From: a virus
DNA: 63,207 nucleotides
Reading direction: 5' to 3' (one strand)
IMG/VR virus record: IMGVR_UViG_3300042691_036187
Span: 1-63,207 of that record
The translations under genes and the position numbers were made by a program. A model generated the notes under the pieces. The model was given only the letters and a program-made list of their open reading frames with translations. It made no database searches and was not told the DNA's origin. Numbering within the stretch: the stretch's first letter is position 1; each line of letters begins with the position of its first letter. Below, piece by piece: positions 6,105-14,738 of this stretch.

Positions 6105-7602
6105 AAAACAATATCGCATGATGATGGCCATCCTTCACGGCAAGAAGGGGACGACTAGCCGTGGAGATTCTGGTCCGCCAAAATCTATTGCGGAAAAGTA
6201 TTCCGGTGGTGATGGTGAGGACTTGCCTGAATCAAAGGGTAAGGAGCATCGTGGCGGTAAGTGGGACGAAAAAGGCCACAAGCGCCACAGCGAAAAGAAG
6301 AACAAGAAATTACACAAGAGTCGCAAAGGCGGTGGCGCAGCTGTTATCGTTGTAAACGATAGTGGTCAAGTTCTTATGGGTCGCCAGGTTAAAGATAGCT
6401 ACAAGTGGTCGTTTCCTGGCGGGCACTTAAACGAAGGCGAATCTCACAAACAAGCTGCAGTTCGAGAGTTGGAAGAAGAAACCGGCGTCAAGCTTAAAGA
6501 AGACGACGTCGAACTCTTCCAAGAAGAAGACGATGAGTTTGTCTATATTGCAAGGCTAAACCGCACTCCAACCTTCCACTCCACGAAGGAATTAACGGAC
6601 GTTGGGTTTTACAGTATCGATGATATCGATTTAAACAGACTTCGCGATTGCTGCGTTGGGTCGATGATGCACTACTTGAAGAGTAGACTAAAAAAAAGCA
6701 GCAAATCGATCGGTGATCTACTTAAGATTGAGCAGCTCGAATCGCTATCTAAAAACATCATACGAACTGGTCAAGTTGCAGATGCAGTATACGAGTTTCG
6801 CCATGGCGATGCTCTTCGTCTAGTTGGAAACGGCGTCTTCAGGGTTCTCAAGAATGGCGTTGAAGGCATGGGCGATGATGATATTCGTGACATTCATTTC
6901 GGTAACTACATTCTCCATGTTAGAAAACACGCCAACGATATTTATTCGGGCCGCATCGACGACGGAATAAAGACCATTCATCAATTCGTCAACCGCTCAC
7001 TTCCCACTCTTACTGGCGATCTGATGAGTGTGTTTGAATGGTATGATGACGAAAACGACAAAGAGTCAAAGTTTGAGATACACGATGATTCTAGTCTAGA
7101 CGACCAGACGATCGAAGACGGCATCAGGAAGTTGGTAAACAACTATCGTTCGTACAACATCGCCGACATATACGACGAGATGGAATCGATCCGTGAAGAG
7201 ATTCGCCACGGCAATGCAGTAGATCTTCAGCAGATTGAGCAGCGAGTAGTAGGTCTATTTGATAAGCTCGAAGAGCGTATGGAGATCTTCCGCGACAAGC
7301 ACAACTCACTAGCATCTCGCGTCGGCGACGAGATTGACGAGATCGAAAGCAAGCTCCTTAAGCTGCAAAGTGCAATTGATAAGCTTTCTAAGAAACCCGC
7401 TAAAGTCGAAGCTTTCTCCACCGATCCAGCAGACCCTCGCCAGGTGTTCTCTGAATACTACGAATATCTATCTAAGCCAAAAGTAATTATTAGTCCAACC
7501 GGTCACATAACAATTGACTTTGCTTCTGACTGGATGTCCGATGATCGTGAGAATTTTCTTAAAGACATGCGGGCCAAGGTAATTGATAAGAGCAAGAAAT
7601 GA
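6085..7602 (+). CDS. Nudix hydrolase domain fused to a basic N-terminus and a long coiled/acidic C-terminus
   Basis: 505 residues. Residues 1-80 are basic and Gly-rich (RGDSGPPKSIAEKYSGGDG, LPESKGKEHRGGKW), a type of segment I associate with phage virion-related proteins. Residues about 82-200 are a Nudix fold with an intact box: GG, then EG, then VRELEEETG (catalytic Glu present), which hydrolyses nucleoside diphosphates linked to another moiety. The remaining 300 residues are acidic and helical with a coiled coil near 350-435. AGGAGG precedes ATG 6085. Whether it is packaged in the virion is inference from its position among structural genes. Confidence 0.75.
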   Translation: MPAWASKKQYRMMMAILHGKKGTTSRGDSGPPKSIAEKYSGGDGEDLPESKGKEHRGGKWDEKGHKRHSEKKNKKLHKSRKGGGAAVIVVNDSGQVLMGRQVKDSYKWSFPGGHLNEGESHKQAAVRELEEETGVKLKEDDVELFQEEDDEFVYIARLNRTPTFHSTKELTDVGFYSIDDIDLNRLRDCCVGSMMHYLKSRLKKSSKSIGDLLKIEQLESLSKNIIRTGQVADAVYEFRHGDALRLVGNGVFRVLKNGVEGMGDDDIRDIHFGNYILHVRKHANDIYSGRIDDGIKTIHQFVNRSLPTLTGDLMSVFEWYDDENDKESKFEIHDDSSLDDQTIEDGIRKLVNNYRSYNIADIYDEMESIREEIRHGNAVDLQQIEQRVVGLFDKLEERMEIFRDKHNSLASRVGDEIDEIESKLLKLQSAIDKLSKKPAKVEAFSTDPADPRQVFSEYYEYLSKPKVIISPTGHITIDFASDWMSDDRENFLKDMRAKVIDKSKK

Positions 7603-8303
7603 TATCGCAAAAGATAGTATCTCTTAGATATCGACTTAAATCTATAGGACTAGACGCGAACGAGATAGATTCTATAGTCGAGGAGGCATCAGAGGAGATA
7701 AGATCTGCGACTCTTGCTATAGTTGAGAAAGCCGTATACGAGGCAGAAGACTACGGATCTTCTATTGGGGCAGAAGAATTCTTATCGCAGATAAGACTAG
7801 ATGCTAGTTCAGGATACATTGAAATATCGACTGATTCTGGCAAGACAGACTTTAGTACACCACCATTTCCAATGTTGCCTTGGCTTTTAAATAAAGCAAA
7901 GGTTGCTAAAGACGGCAGCAGATACCGCGTCGTACCGGTAGGAGGTGATTCCTCGAATCCAAAGCCAGTGTTGCCAGCAAAAGATATTGCATCTGGTCTC
8001 CAAGCCATGTCTACTGAAAACTTTTCGATCTCTAATATGGCAGAAAGGATGACAGAGGCTTTTGGTCTTGGAGCTTCATCAAGTATAACAGATCGACAGC
8101 GGCCAGTCTCATCAGAGAAACCAGAGTTTAGGGTTGCATCTAGCAAGCAAGACGCGGCTCGACAATGGGTCGCCCCCGCTAGAAGCCTTGATATGACTGG
8201 CACCTTAATGACATTAAATGCTACTATAAGATCCGAGATCGATAGCGAATGCGAAAAAATATTAAACAAATACGAGGCGGAGGCTAAAAAATGGCGTGGG
8301 TGA
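7599..8303 (+). CDS. hypothetical protein in the structural cluster, 234 residues
   Basis: Start overlaps the upstream stop (ATGA at 7599). The N-terminal 60 residues are helical and acidic, the middle has a Pro-rich strand region (FSTPPFPMLPWLL), and the C-terminal third is helical. The central PFPMLPWLLNKA segment and length resemble neck or tail-completion proteins in general character only; no family is recognised. Its 3' end overlaps the next gene by 13 bases, and it is surely co-expressed with its neighbours. Confidence 0.6.
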   Translation: MISQKIVSLRYRLKSIGLDANEIDSIVEEASEEIRSATLAIVEKAVYEAEDYGSSIGAEEFLSQIRLDASSGYIEISTDSGKTDFSTPPFPMLPWLLNKAKVAKDGSRYRVVPVGGDSSNPKPVLPAKDIASGLQAMSTENFSISNMAERMTEAFGLGASSSITDRQRPVSSEKPEFRVASSKQDAARQWVAPARSLDMTGTLMTLNATIRSEIDSECEKILNKYEAEAKKWRG

Positions 8304-8938
8304 TGCCAGAGATTGCGGTTCAACGCCTTGTTCAGTACGGCATTTATCAGCTTAGAAACGATAAGGCTGCTTTTGATGAGATTTTTGCTTATCAAAGGTC
8401 GCATCCTCTAATTGCTGAAGCTTATGGCGCTGATTACGTTGATAAAATATGGACATGGTTTACCACAGAAAGAATACGAGTTGTTCAGTCTTGGATTCTT
8501 AGTCCGCAAACTGTTCCTTGCTTTAGTATCCACCTATCGAACGAAAACGAAGACGAATCCAAAGCGGCCATTGGCGACTTCTATGGCGATGGCGAGGATA
8601 GCGAGATCGGTATCGCGTCCATGAGCGTCTTGGTCGACATAGGAATACACGGCAGCAAAGCTGCCGACCAGGTCTTATGGATGTATTACATCCTTTCCTA
8701 TATCATGTTTAAGTACAAAGCAATAGCAAGAAGTCTCGGCATTGAGATTCAAACTTATAGTGCATCAGATTGGCAAAAAGACGCATCTAAGATGCCAGAG
8801 AACATTTGGACAAGATGGTTAAGAATGAGATGCACTGTGTTTAATACTTGGAATGCTGATGCCTTTATTGAGGCTACAGATATAGAAACAAGCATTGAAT
8901 TAGACAGATATGTTAACATAGACCCCAACAATAAATAG
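8291..8938 (+). CDS. putative neck / tail-completion protein, 215 residues
   Basis: The start ATG lies inside the upstream gene's 3' end with GGAGG before it. The product is of mixed alpha/beta type, with a Trp-rich segment (KIWTWFTTERIRVVQSWI) near residue 48 and a hydrophobic helix near 127-145 (VLWMYYILSYIMFKYKAIA). Placed two genes before the tail sheath, the normal place for tail terminator or neck proteins. The specific role is inferred from position; sequence alone does not identify it. Confidence 0.5.
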   Translation: MAWVMPEIAVQRLVQYGIYQLRNDKAAFDEIFAYQRSHPLIAEAYGADYVDKIWTWFTTERIRVVQSWILSPQTVPCFSIHLSNENEDESKAAIGDFYGDGEDSEIGIASMSVLVDIGIHGSKAADQVLWMYYILSYIMFKYKAIARSLGIEIQTYSASDWQKDASKMPENIWTRWLRMRCTVFNTWNADAFIEATDIETSIELDRYVNIDPNNK

Positions 8939-8946
8939 GAAAAGCC

Positions 8947-9207
8947 ATGTCTAAGAGCAATCAAAAAATCGATATGAAATCTATAAAAGAATACGAAAAG
9001 GCTCAAAGATCTTTAGTTAAAACGGAAATCGCACCTTCTGAAAACATTACGTTTGATCAGTGGTGGGTCGATAAATCTAATACCCTCAAACAGCCCCCGT
9101 ATATGAAAGAAATTGTTAGAGCAGATTTTAAGGGCCGCGGTCTTGCCGATTCCCATTCCCCAGAAAAATGGGATTGGGCCGCTAAGCAATTTGGGTTAAG
9201 TATTTAA
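8947..9207 (+). CDS. hypothetical protein, 86 residues
   Basis: Nine bases after the preceding gene, with an AGGAAAA site. A basic, soluble protein with two Trp-rich motifs (TFDQWWVDKS and EKWDWAAKQFG). No family recognised. It ends the block before the 214-base gap that precedes the sheath gene. Confidence 0.6.
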   Translation: MSKSNQKIDMKSIKEYEKAQRSLVKTEIAPSENITFDQWWVDKSNTLKQPPYMKEIVRADFKGRGLADSHSPEKWDWAAKQFGLSI

Positions 9208-9421
9208 TATAATTATTAAAACACTAATTAATATAATTAAGGGTTAATGTATATCAGACTTTTTGTTAGAAGACATGGCTGTTTTAGTGTAGAAAGGCTC
9301 ATTTCAAGCCTTATGCTAAGGTAAAATGGGATATGTTTTGCAGTGAGTATCCTCTTGTAAAGAAGAGCTTATTACAAAAACAAGACTTGAAAAAGCTTGG
9401 AATTATATAAAAGGAGCGACA
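9208..9421 (+). promoter_or_regulatory. leader region of the tail sheath gene with two hairpins
   Basis: AT-rich at first, with two TATAAT-like boxes (near 9211 and 9231). Then AAGGCT (9294-9299) pairs with AGCCTT (9307-9312), and TTGTAA (9355-9360) pairs with TTACAA (9372-9377). AAGGAG follows before ATG 9422. Likely a promoter plus structured leader for the highly expressed sheath gene. A 25-codon frame at 9247 has a poorly spaced ribosome site. Confidence 0.45.
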
Positions 9422-11596
9422 ATGGCAATCAACGTATCATTCAACGGTGCCACACTGTACAAGCCGGGGGCTTATTCGAAAACCACGATCGATTTATCGG
9501 GCAACGTCCCTCTGGGTCCAGCTGGTCTTATAGCTATCTTTGGCGAAGCTGACGCAGGCGAACCGGGTACATCCGAAACCAACATTGCCGACAACTTCTT
9601 TACAGCTGATCGTTTGATCGAAGCTCGTGGTAAATATCGATCAGGCCCAATTGTCGACGCTCTTAACTTCTTGTTTTCTCCTGCATCTGATGGCGCAATC
9701 CCAAGCGGCGCCCAAACTGTGTGGGTTTATAAGACCAACGCCTCAGTGCGTGCAAGTCTTGCTCTTGCTGGTTCTTATGGAACTGTTCGAGCAAAAGAGT
9801 GGGGCGTCGGTGGAAATCAGATCTCCGTTAAGGTTCTTGCAACTGCAGAAACCGCTCCAGCAGTTACGGGAACCACGCCGCCGGGATATAGTGCGGCGTT
9901 AAACGGTGCCTCCTTTTCCGTTAGAATGAACGGCGGGACAGCTGCCGTAGTTACATTGAGCTCTACTTCCATCGATCACGATGATTTGGCAGAACTTGTT
10001 ACTGAATTAAATGGTCTGCTTCCATCTGGTTTAACCGCTTCTGCATCTGGAACATCTGTTAAGCTTGAGATGGATGCCGCCCCTTCTCAATATCAAGAAG
10101 GATGGGGACGTTCTTTTGAACTCGTCGACTCAACTCCTGGCGATCTCACCAAGCTTGGTCTTGTTGCCGGCGTGTCTGTTTCAGTAGCTGAACCTAGTTG
10201 CACGATTTCGTTGAATCAAAAACGAGATCTTCTCGTTGAAGAAGACACCGTCGGCGGACACGTTGTCCTTGAGATTGGTCGCGATAACACCGGCGGCGCA
10301 ACATCTGCCTCTGTTTCTGTTAGCGATAGCAAAGTTACTCTTACTGCGTCTACTGGCACTATTGAATTCGACAAAGCTGCGTTTGTTACCATCAAACAGC
10401 TTGCCGAATCTATCTCTCTCCAGCCGGGTTGGAGTGCAGCTGTTAGCAGTCCAGTTTACAACCAACTTGGTCTTGACGCACTTGATCTCGTGTCGAGCGT
10501 TGGTGCCTTTGGTGCAACAGGTATGAAAGCTGCGCGCCTTAAAAAAGACGCTATGGAAGTTCAAGATCTTTTTGAGCAATCCAATATCGCCGGCCTCGTT
10601 GCTTCGGCAACAAAGGGTCTTCCTGCCGCTCTAAGCGAAACGCTTTTGGCGGGTGGCGCAAAGGGTGGCACTCTGACATCCGATATCGTAAGTGCTCTCT
10701 CTAAATTTGAGAAGTTCCATGTTAACTCTGTGGTTCCACTATTTTCTAGAAACGCAACCGCCGACATCGCTGACAACCTCACCGACCCTTCCTCCACTTA
10801 CACGATTGACGGTATTCATCAAGCAGTTAAGACACATCTCAGCTTGATGAAAACCACCAAGAAGAAAAGTGAACGTCAAGGATATCTGTCTGCTAAAGCT
10901 TCGTACAGCAGCTGTAAAGATAAAGCAGGCAATATGGCCGACGCCCGCGTTCAGATGGTTATCCAAGATATCCGTCAAATCAACGCACAAGGCGCCATCA
11001 AATGGTTTCAGCCATGGGCATTGGCATGCTTACTTGCTGGCTCGCGCGGCGGATCGCCAATCGGTCTTCCTTTAACCTTCAAGTTCATGAACTGCTCTGG
11101 TATCCGCCAAACTGCACAATCAATGAACACTCCTGAAGCCGATATCGTGGTTGACTTCGATCCAGATACGCAGTATGATGACGCAATCCAGTCTGGCATC
11201 ACTTTCTTGGAAGCTCCGCGAACCGGTGGATACCGCGTTGTAGTAGACAACACGACCTACGGCGTCGATGATAACTGGGTATACAACCGTGCAAACGTCA
11301 TGTACGCTGCTGACGTTGTTGCTTACAACTTCCGCAACACCATGGAACTTCGCTATATCGGCGTTAAGAATACGCTGCGAGCATCAGAGGTTCAATCTAC
11401 TGCAGAATCAGTTCTCGCTACATTCCTATCGCAAGGCATTACGGTTAGTACAAGTGACGCTCCGCAAGGCTTTAAGTCTCTTAGCGTTCGTATTGAAGGC
11501 AACACTATCTACATCTCGGTTACGATCAAGCTTGTAGAAGGGGTTGACTTTGTACTTTCCGACATTACTTTGCAACGCGCTAGTCAAACAGCTTAA
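9422..11596 (+). CDS. contractile tail sheath protein
   Basis: The 724-residue product forms the outer contractile tube. The N-terminus has the usual start of sheath proteins (GATLYKPGAYS, then a glycine/proline loop leading to IAIFGEADAGEPG). The DALNFLFSPASDG...QTVWVYKTN region matches the first sheath core. The C-terminal 100 residues (RANVMYAADVVAY, then EGNTIYISVTIKLVEGVDFV) match the conserved C-terminal domain that builds the handshake mesh. Residues 120-370 form a protruding insertion domain. It is followed by the tube genes, interrupted by a homing nuclease and an ART-like gene. Confidence 0.9.
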   Translation: MAINVSFNGATLYKPGAYSKTTIDLSGNVPLGPAGLIAIFGEADAGEPGTSETNIADNFFTADRLIEARGKYRSGPIVDALNFLFSPASDGAIPSGAQTVWVYKTNASVRASLALAGSYGTVRAKEWGVGGNQISVKVLATAETAPAVTGTTPPGYSAALNGASFSVRMNGGTAAVVTLSSTSIDHDDLAELVTELNGLLPSGLTASASGTSVKLEMDAAPSQYQEGWGRSFELVDSTPGDLTKLGLVAGVSVSVAEPSCTISLNQKRDLLVEEDTVGGHVVLEIGRDNTGGATSASVSVSDSKVTLTASTGTIEFDKAAFVTIKQLAESISLQPGWSAAVSSPVYNQLGLDALDLVSSVGAFGATGMKAARLKKDAMEVQDLFEQSNIAGLVASATKGLPAALSETLLAGGAKGGTLTSDIVSALSKFEKFHVNSVVPLFSRNATADIADNLTDPSSTYTIDGIHQAVKTHLSLMKTTKKKSERQGYLSAKASYSSCKDKAGNMADARVQMVIQDIRQINAQGAIKWFQPWALACLLAGSRGGSPIGLPLTFKFMNCSGIRQTAQSMNTPEADIVVDFDPDTQYDDAIQSGITFLEAPRTGGYRVVVDNTTYGVDDNWVYNRANVMYAADVVAYNFRNTMELRYIGVKNTLRASEVQSTAESVLATFLSQGITVSTSDAPQGFKSLSVRIEGNTIYISVTIKLVEGVDFVLSDITLQRASQTA

Positions 11597-11616
11597 TAAA
11601 ATCAAGTAATTAAATC

Positions 11617-11654
11617 AAAACCCTCTACCAAGTATAATTTTGGTAGAGGGTTTT
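11617..11654 (+). promoter_or_regulatory. terminator-like hairpin with TATAAT box in the loop and ribosome site in the stem
   Basis: AAAACCCTCTACCAA (11617-11631) pairs perfectly with its complement at 11640-11654; a T-run follows. The eight-base loop is GTATAATT, containing TATAAT at 11633-11638. The 3' arm contains GAGGG, the ribosome site for ATG 11658. Read-through RNA from the sheath gene would fold, ending transcription or hiding the ribosome site; RNA started from the loop promoter would lack the 5' arm and be translatable. T4 controls I-TevI expression by the same principle. Confidence 0.75.
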
Positions 11655-11657
11655 TCT

Positions 11658-12836
11658 ATGTACAAATGTCATCTCTGCGACCTACAGACCAAGCAACTCA
11701 ACGGGCTCATGAGCCGACATTGGAAAACACATTGTTCTAGTGAATACACTAAAGAGCAATACAAGACCGATGTTCTTGCCCACAATGGTCGCCCACTCAA
11801 CGATTGCGAAGTGTGCGGCGAAACGGTCCCAATCCCCAAAGGCGAAGCAGAACCACCTAGATTTCACAAAAAGTGCTACGTTAAAAACCTATCGGGACAA
11901 AAAAATCCTAATTATAAAGGTGGTCTGGTTGATGCAACCTGTGCATATTGTAAAGTATCGCTACAAAAACACAAATCTCATCTAAAAAGAGAAAATAAAT
12001 TTTGCTCTATTGAGTGCTCTATGAACTGGTATGCATACCCAGAGAATAGAACCGAAAAACAAAAGCTAAGTGACGAGAACGGGGCAGAGCTTCTTAAAAA
12101 ACTTAGACTTTTACCAGAAAATAAAATCGCACACGCTAAAGCCTTGGCTAAGATGCAATCGGAAAAGATTTCAAAATTAGAGATCGAAGTCTTAAATAAG
12201 ATAAAGCAAACATACCCGCTAGCTCATGGTCAAGTTGTAAAAGACTTCTACACTGTAGACATCTATATTCCAGAGATGGACACATACTTAGATGTACATG
12301 GTAACTATTGGCATAACCAACAAAAACACTTAGCCAGCAACAACAGGAAGCGTAACTTCTTTAACAACAAAGGTCTAAAATATCTGGAACTTTGGGGTAA
12401 CGAGGTAGACTATTCGACCGACCTCGTTGAATGGGCCGGTAAGAAACCATTGATATATGTTCTGTGCGGGGCGTCTGGTTCTGGCAAGACATGGGCATCT
12501 AAGCAACTTAATAATGATTTTAATATCATAGACGTAGATGTACTTGGCTTCGATAGCGCATTAAAGGAAGCGCTCGCTACAAAAGATAAAAGTCTAGTCG
12601 TTATAAATACGCAAGCAACTAGGTTTGCCAAGACTATGGCACAAAATAATGTTAGATGTTTTACGGCGATCATAAACGAAGATGAGAATACTATTAGGTA
12701 CCGCCTTTCTTTGCGCGGTGGTACGCTTACAGATGGTGTAAAAAAGCGTATTAAAAGGTATATCACTCTGAGCGTAAGACTTCCGCAATTTTGTGGCAAC
12801 CAATCTGAGGTTATTGATTGGCTAAGGTCACAATAA
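11658..12836 (+). CDS. homing endonuclease: zinc fingers + Vsr-like nuclease + P-loop kinase-like domain
   Basis: 392 residues from ATG 11658 (GAGGG seven bases upstream). Residues 4-26 form a C2H2 finger (CHLC...HWKTH). Two more Cys clusters follow (CEVCG...C and CAYCK...CSIEC) around an NPNYKGG motif seen in phage mobile nucleases. Residues about 175-260 form a Vsr/EDxHD-type nuclease core (DFYTVDIYIPEMDTYLDVHG, then KGLKYLELWGNEV). The C-terminal 130 residues start with a Walker A site, GASGSGKTW, typical of small phage kinases. The nuclease makes site-specific breaks that spread its gene; the fused P-loop is unusual. It splits sheath and tube genes. Confidence 0.75.
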   Translation: MYKCHLCDLQTKQLNGLMSRHWKTHCSSEYTKEQYKTDVLAHNGRPLNDCEVCGETVPIPKGEAEPPRFHKKCYVKNLSGQKNPNYKGGLVDATCAYCKVSLQKHKSHLKRENKFCSIECSMNWYAYPENRTEKQKLSDENGAELLKKLRLLPENKIAHAKALAKMQSEKISKLEIEVLNKIKQTYPLAHGQVVKDFYTVDIYIPEMDTYLDVHGNYWHNQQKHLASNNRKRNFFNNKGLKYLELWGNEVDYSTDLVEWAGKKPLIYVLCGASGSGKTWASKQLNNDFNIIDVDVLGFDSALKEALATKDKSLVVINTQATRFAKTMAQNNVRCFTAIINEDENTIRYRLSLRGGTLTDGVKKRIKRYITLSVRLPQFCGNQSEVIDWLRSQ

Positions 12837-12869
12837 CGTGCTGTGTTAGAATTAATTGCGGAGTCTCAC

Positions 12870-13466
12870 ATGGAAGAAATCAAAACAAACAGTCTAGGTC
12901 AATGGCAACTAGTTAAATCCGCTAAACCTAAATTTGATCCTAGATCAGAATGGACCTCGCCCGGTGGTGAGGCTAGGACTGCGTGGGTTTCAGATGTAAC
13001 CGATCCAGAAGAGGCAAGACAAGCCAAGGCTCAAATCCCAAAGATGGAAGGACCCGCCAGAATAAGGGCCATATCTAAGTTAACTGCCGCCACAGAGCAC
13101 CGCAGAAACCCCAATACCGGCAAGCTCGAGTTTTTACTTCATCGCGGAATGTCAATCGGCGAAGCAGATAAAAACGTAAAAGAATCGGGCACGCAGTACC
13201 CGCAAGGAATCCAGACTTCCTGGACCCCTAAGCTCGATATTGCTCATAGGCAGGCTTATTACGAGGAGCCTAGGGGAAAGGTCGTGTCTGCTTGGGTTCC
13301 AGAAGACGCGCTACACTCATCTATGCGCCAATATTCTGGGCCAACGTCGCGCATGAGGGCTCTAACTAGCAAAGAAGACGAGTGGATCGTAAATCACTCT
13401 ACTGCTCCGCATGGTGTCCATCAGATAGTAGATGCCCAAAATCCTAGAAAGATAGGTAAACCCTAA
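12870..13466 (+). CDS. putative mono-ADP-ribosyltransferase (R-S-E type), 198 residues
   Basis: Start ATG 12870 has GGAG upstream. The pattern FLLHRGMS (Arg 92), QTSWT (residues 115-119, position of the S-T-S strand) and SKEDEWIV (Glu 169/Glu 171, ExE) matches the order and spacing of R-S-E ADP-ribosyltransferases, which transfer ADP-ribose from NAD+ to proteins. T4 Alt, ModA and ModB are phage examples acting on host RNA polymerase and ribosomal proteins. The first 80 residues are polar. Location among tail genes suggests possible packaging and injection, like Alt. The family call rests on motifs only. Confidence 0.5.
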   Translation: MEEIKTNSLGQWQLVKSAKPKFDPRSEWTSPGGEARTAWVSDVTDPEEARQAKAQIPKMEGPARIRAISKLTAATEHRRNPNTGKLEFLLHRGMSIGEADKNVKESGTQYPQGIQTSWTPKLDIAHRQAYYEEPRGKVVSAWVPEDALHSSMRQYSGPTSRMRALTSKEDEWIVNHSTAPHGVHQIVDAQNPRKIGKP

Positions 13467-13556
13467 TATCAAACATGATAGTATATATTCATGGTGCGGT
13501 CGCATAGTGCGCTGCAACCCTAACGTATTTGGGCTCTAGGGTCCCTAGGAGATTTC
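13467..13556 (+). promoter_or_regulatory. structured leader of the first tail tube gene
   Basis: An AT-rich TAGTATATATTC box near 13480-13491 is followed by a GC-rich segment in which ACCCTA pairs with TAGGGT over a 14-base loop near 13517-13542. AGGAG then precedes ATG 13557. Likely a promoter and stabilising 5' leader for abundant tube mRNA. Confidence 0.4.
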
Positions 13557-14129
13557 ATGGCAGGCGTAAAACCAGGTTTAATTACAGGTAGTAACGCAAA
13601 GATCGTGTTTGGCGGCAAAACGTTGGCATATGCGACCGACATTCAGTACTCTGTTGACACAGCTGTTATTCCAGTTGAGGTTATGGGGCATTTTGAAGTT
13701 ATCGCAAACGAACCAATCGCAATTACGGTAAATGGTTCGTTTACTGTCGTTAGATACGCAAAAGGTGCTGCAATTGCTTCGACAGCGACAGCAAGTGCAA
13801 CGCTTCCAGGAGCCGCTGCAAGCGGTAACGGTATTGGCGCGTTAGGCGGTAGTACCGCAGCAATTAACCAAAGAGATGCGTTCAATCCCGCTGGTATTTT
13901 GGCAACATCGACCGTGGATATCGCGATTTTTCAAAAATCGCTAGGCGGTGCTGATGGCGCCACCGCAACATCGACCCCGGTTGTAAAGATCATCGACTGC
14001 AGACTTACTCGCATGAGCGGCAGCGTGAACAAGCGCGGCGTACTTACTGAAGCTTATGCATTCGTTGGCCGTCTAATGCAAGACGACGATCACACTGTTG
14101 GTGTTAGTACTGATACAGATTTAACCTAA
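13557..14129 (+). CDS. tail tube protein 1
   Basis: 190 residues. The opening (PGLITGSNAKIVFGGKTLAYATDIQYSV cut into its motifs: LITGSNAKI, FGGKTLAYATD) and the strand pattern VEVMGHFE...VNGSFTVVRY fit the inner tube fold of contractile tails, which stacks as hexamers inside the sheath. An Ala/Gly/Thr-rich loop occupies residues 70-100. It is followed by two more genes with the same N-terminal strand pattern, so this is the first of three tube-like paralogues. Confidence 0.75.
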   Translation: MAGVKPGLITGSNAKIVFGGKTLAYATDIQYSVDTAVIPVEVMGHFEVIANEPIAITVNGSFTVVRYAKGAAIASTATASATLPGAAASGNGIGALGGSTAAINQRDAFNPAGILATSTVDIAIFQKSLGGADGATATSTPVVKIIDCRLTRMSGSVNKRGVLTEAYAFVGRLMQDDDHTVGVSTDTDLT

Positions 14130-14146
14130 TAGCTTAATGGTTATAT

Positions 14147-14731
14147 ATGGCTAATGTTGCCCCATTTTTTGTTACAGGAGCTAATTGTAAGCTCAAGGTC
14201 AATGGGGTAACATTAGCTTTTGCAACTAATCTTTCTTACACAGTCTCTATTCCTCACGCTAGAGCCAAAATGCTTGGATCGTATGAGGCTAACTCGTTCG
14301 ATCCTTTAAGCTATGACGTAAACGGATCGTTTACAATCATCAGATACATAAGCGATCTTAAGGAGAAGCTTGAGTCTCTTGGTATTACTACTCCAAATGG
14401 AGTCGATAATCTTGGTAATGGCGTCGGCTCGTGGAGTAAAAATAAGCAACAAAATTCTATAGCATCCACTTTTGGATATGGTGCAGACGGTAGGGCGGAT
14501 CGATCACTTAATCCATCTGCACTTCAAGATGCAGTTACGTTTGATATAGAGATATATCAAAACCTACCCAACGGGGAATCTTTTGGGGTTTCTAGATTAA
14601 GAAACGTACGCATAACTCAAATGGGGGCGCAGCTTTCTAAGCGCAGCAATATGATGCAGACGTTTCAATTCATAGCCCAATTTCTGGATGAGGACAGCTT
14701 TATCGCTGATTCATCTAGTTTTACACAATAG
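14147..14731 (+). CDS. tail tube paralogue 2
   Basis: 194 residues, diverged from the preceding gene. It shares FVTGANCKLKVNG with LAFATNLSY, the MLGSYEANSFDPL turn (compare MGHFEVIANEP upstream), the VNGSFTIIRY strand and the closing region QFIAQFLDED (compare FVGRLMQDDD). The middle loop is different and longer. It may form the tube initiator or distal rings, or line a different tail section. Confidence 0.7.
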   Translation: MANVAPFFVTGANCKLKVNGVTLAFATNLSYTVSIPHARAKMLGSYEANSFDPLSYDVNGSFTIIRYISDLKEKLESLGITTPNGVDNLGNGVGSWSKNKQQNSIASTFGYGADGRADRSLNPSALQDAVTFDIEIYQNLPNGESFGVSRLRNVRITQMGAQLSKRSNMMQTFQFIAQFLDEDSFIADSSSFTQ

Positions 14732-14738
14732 GTGACAT

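Noticed and set aside
9247-9324. 25-codon frame before the sheath gene
   Set aside because: Ribosome site only three bases from the ATG, and the frame overlaps a hairpin of the leader.
10181-10579. 132-residue minus-strand frame inside the sheath gene
   Set aside because: Antisense to a strongly recognised gene; no ribosome site or family features.
12410-12803. Minus-strand frames opposite the homing nuclease
   Set aside because: Antisense shadows of the P-loop domain coding sequence.
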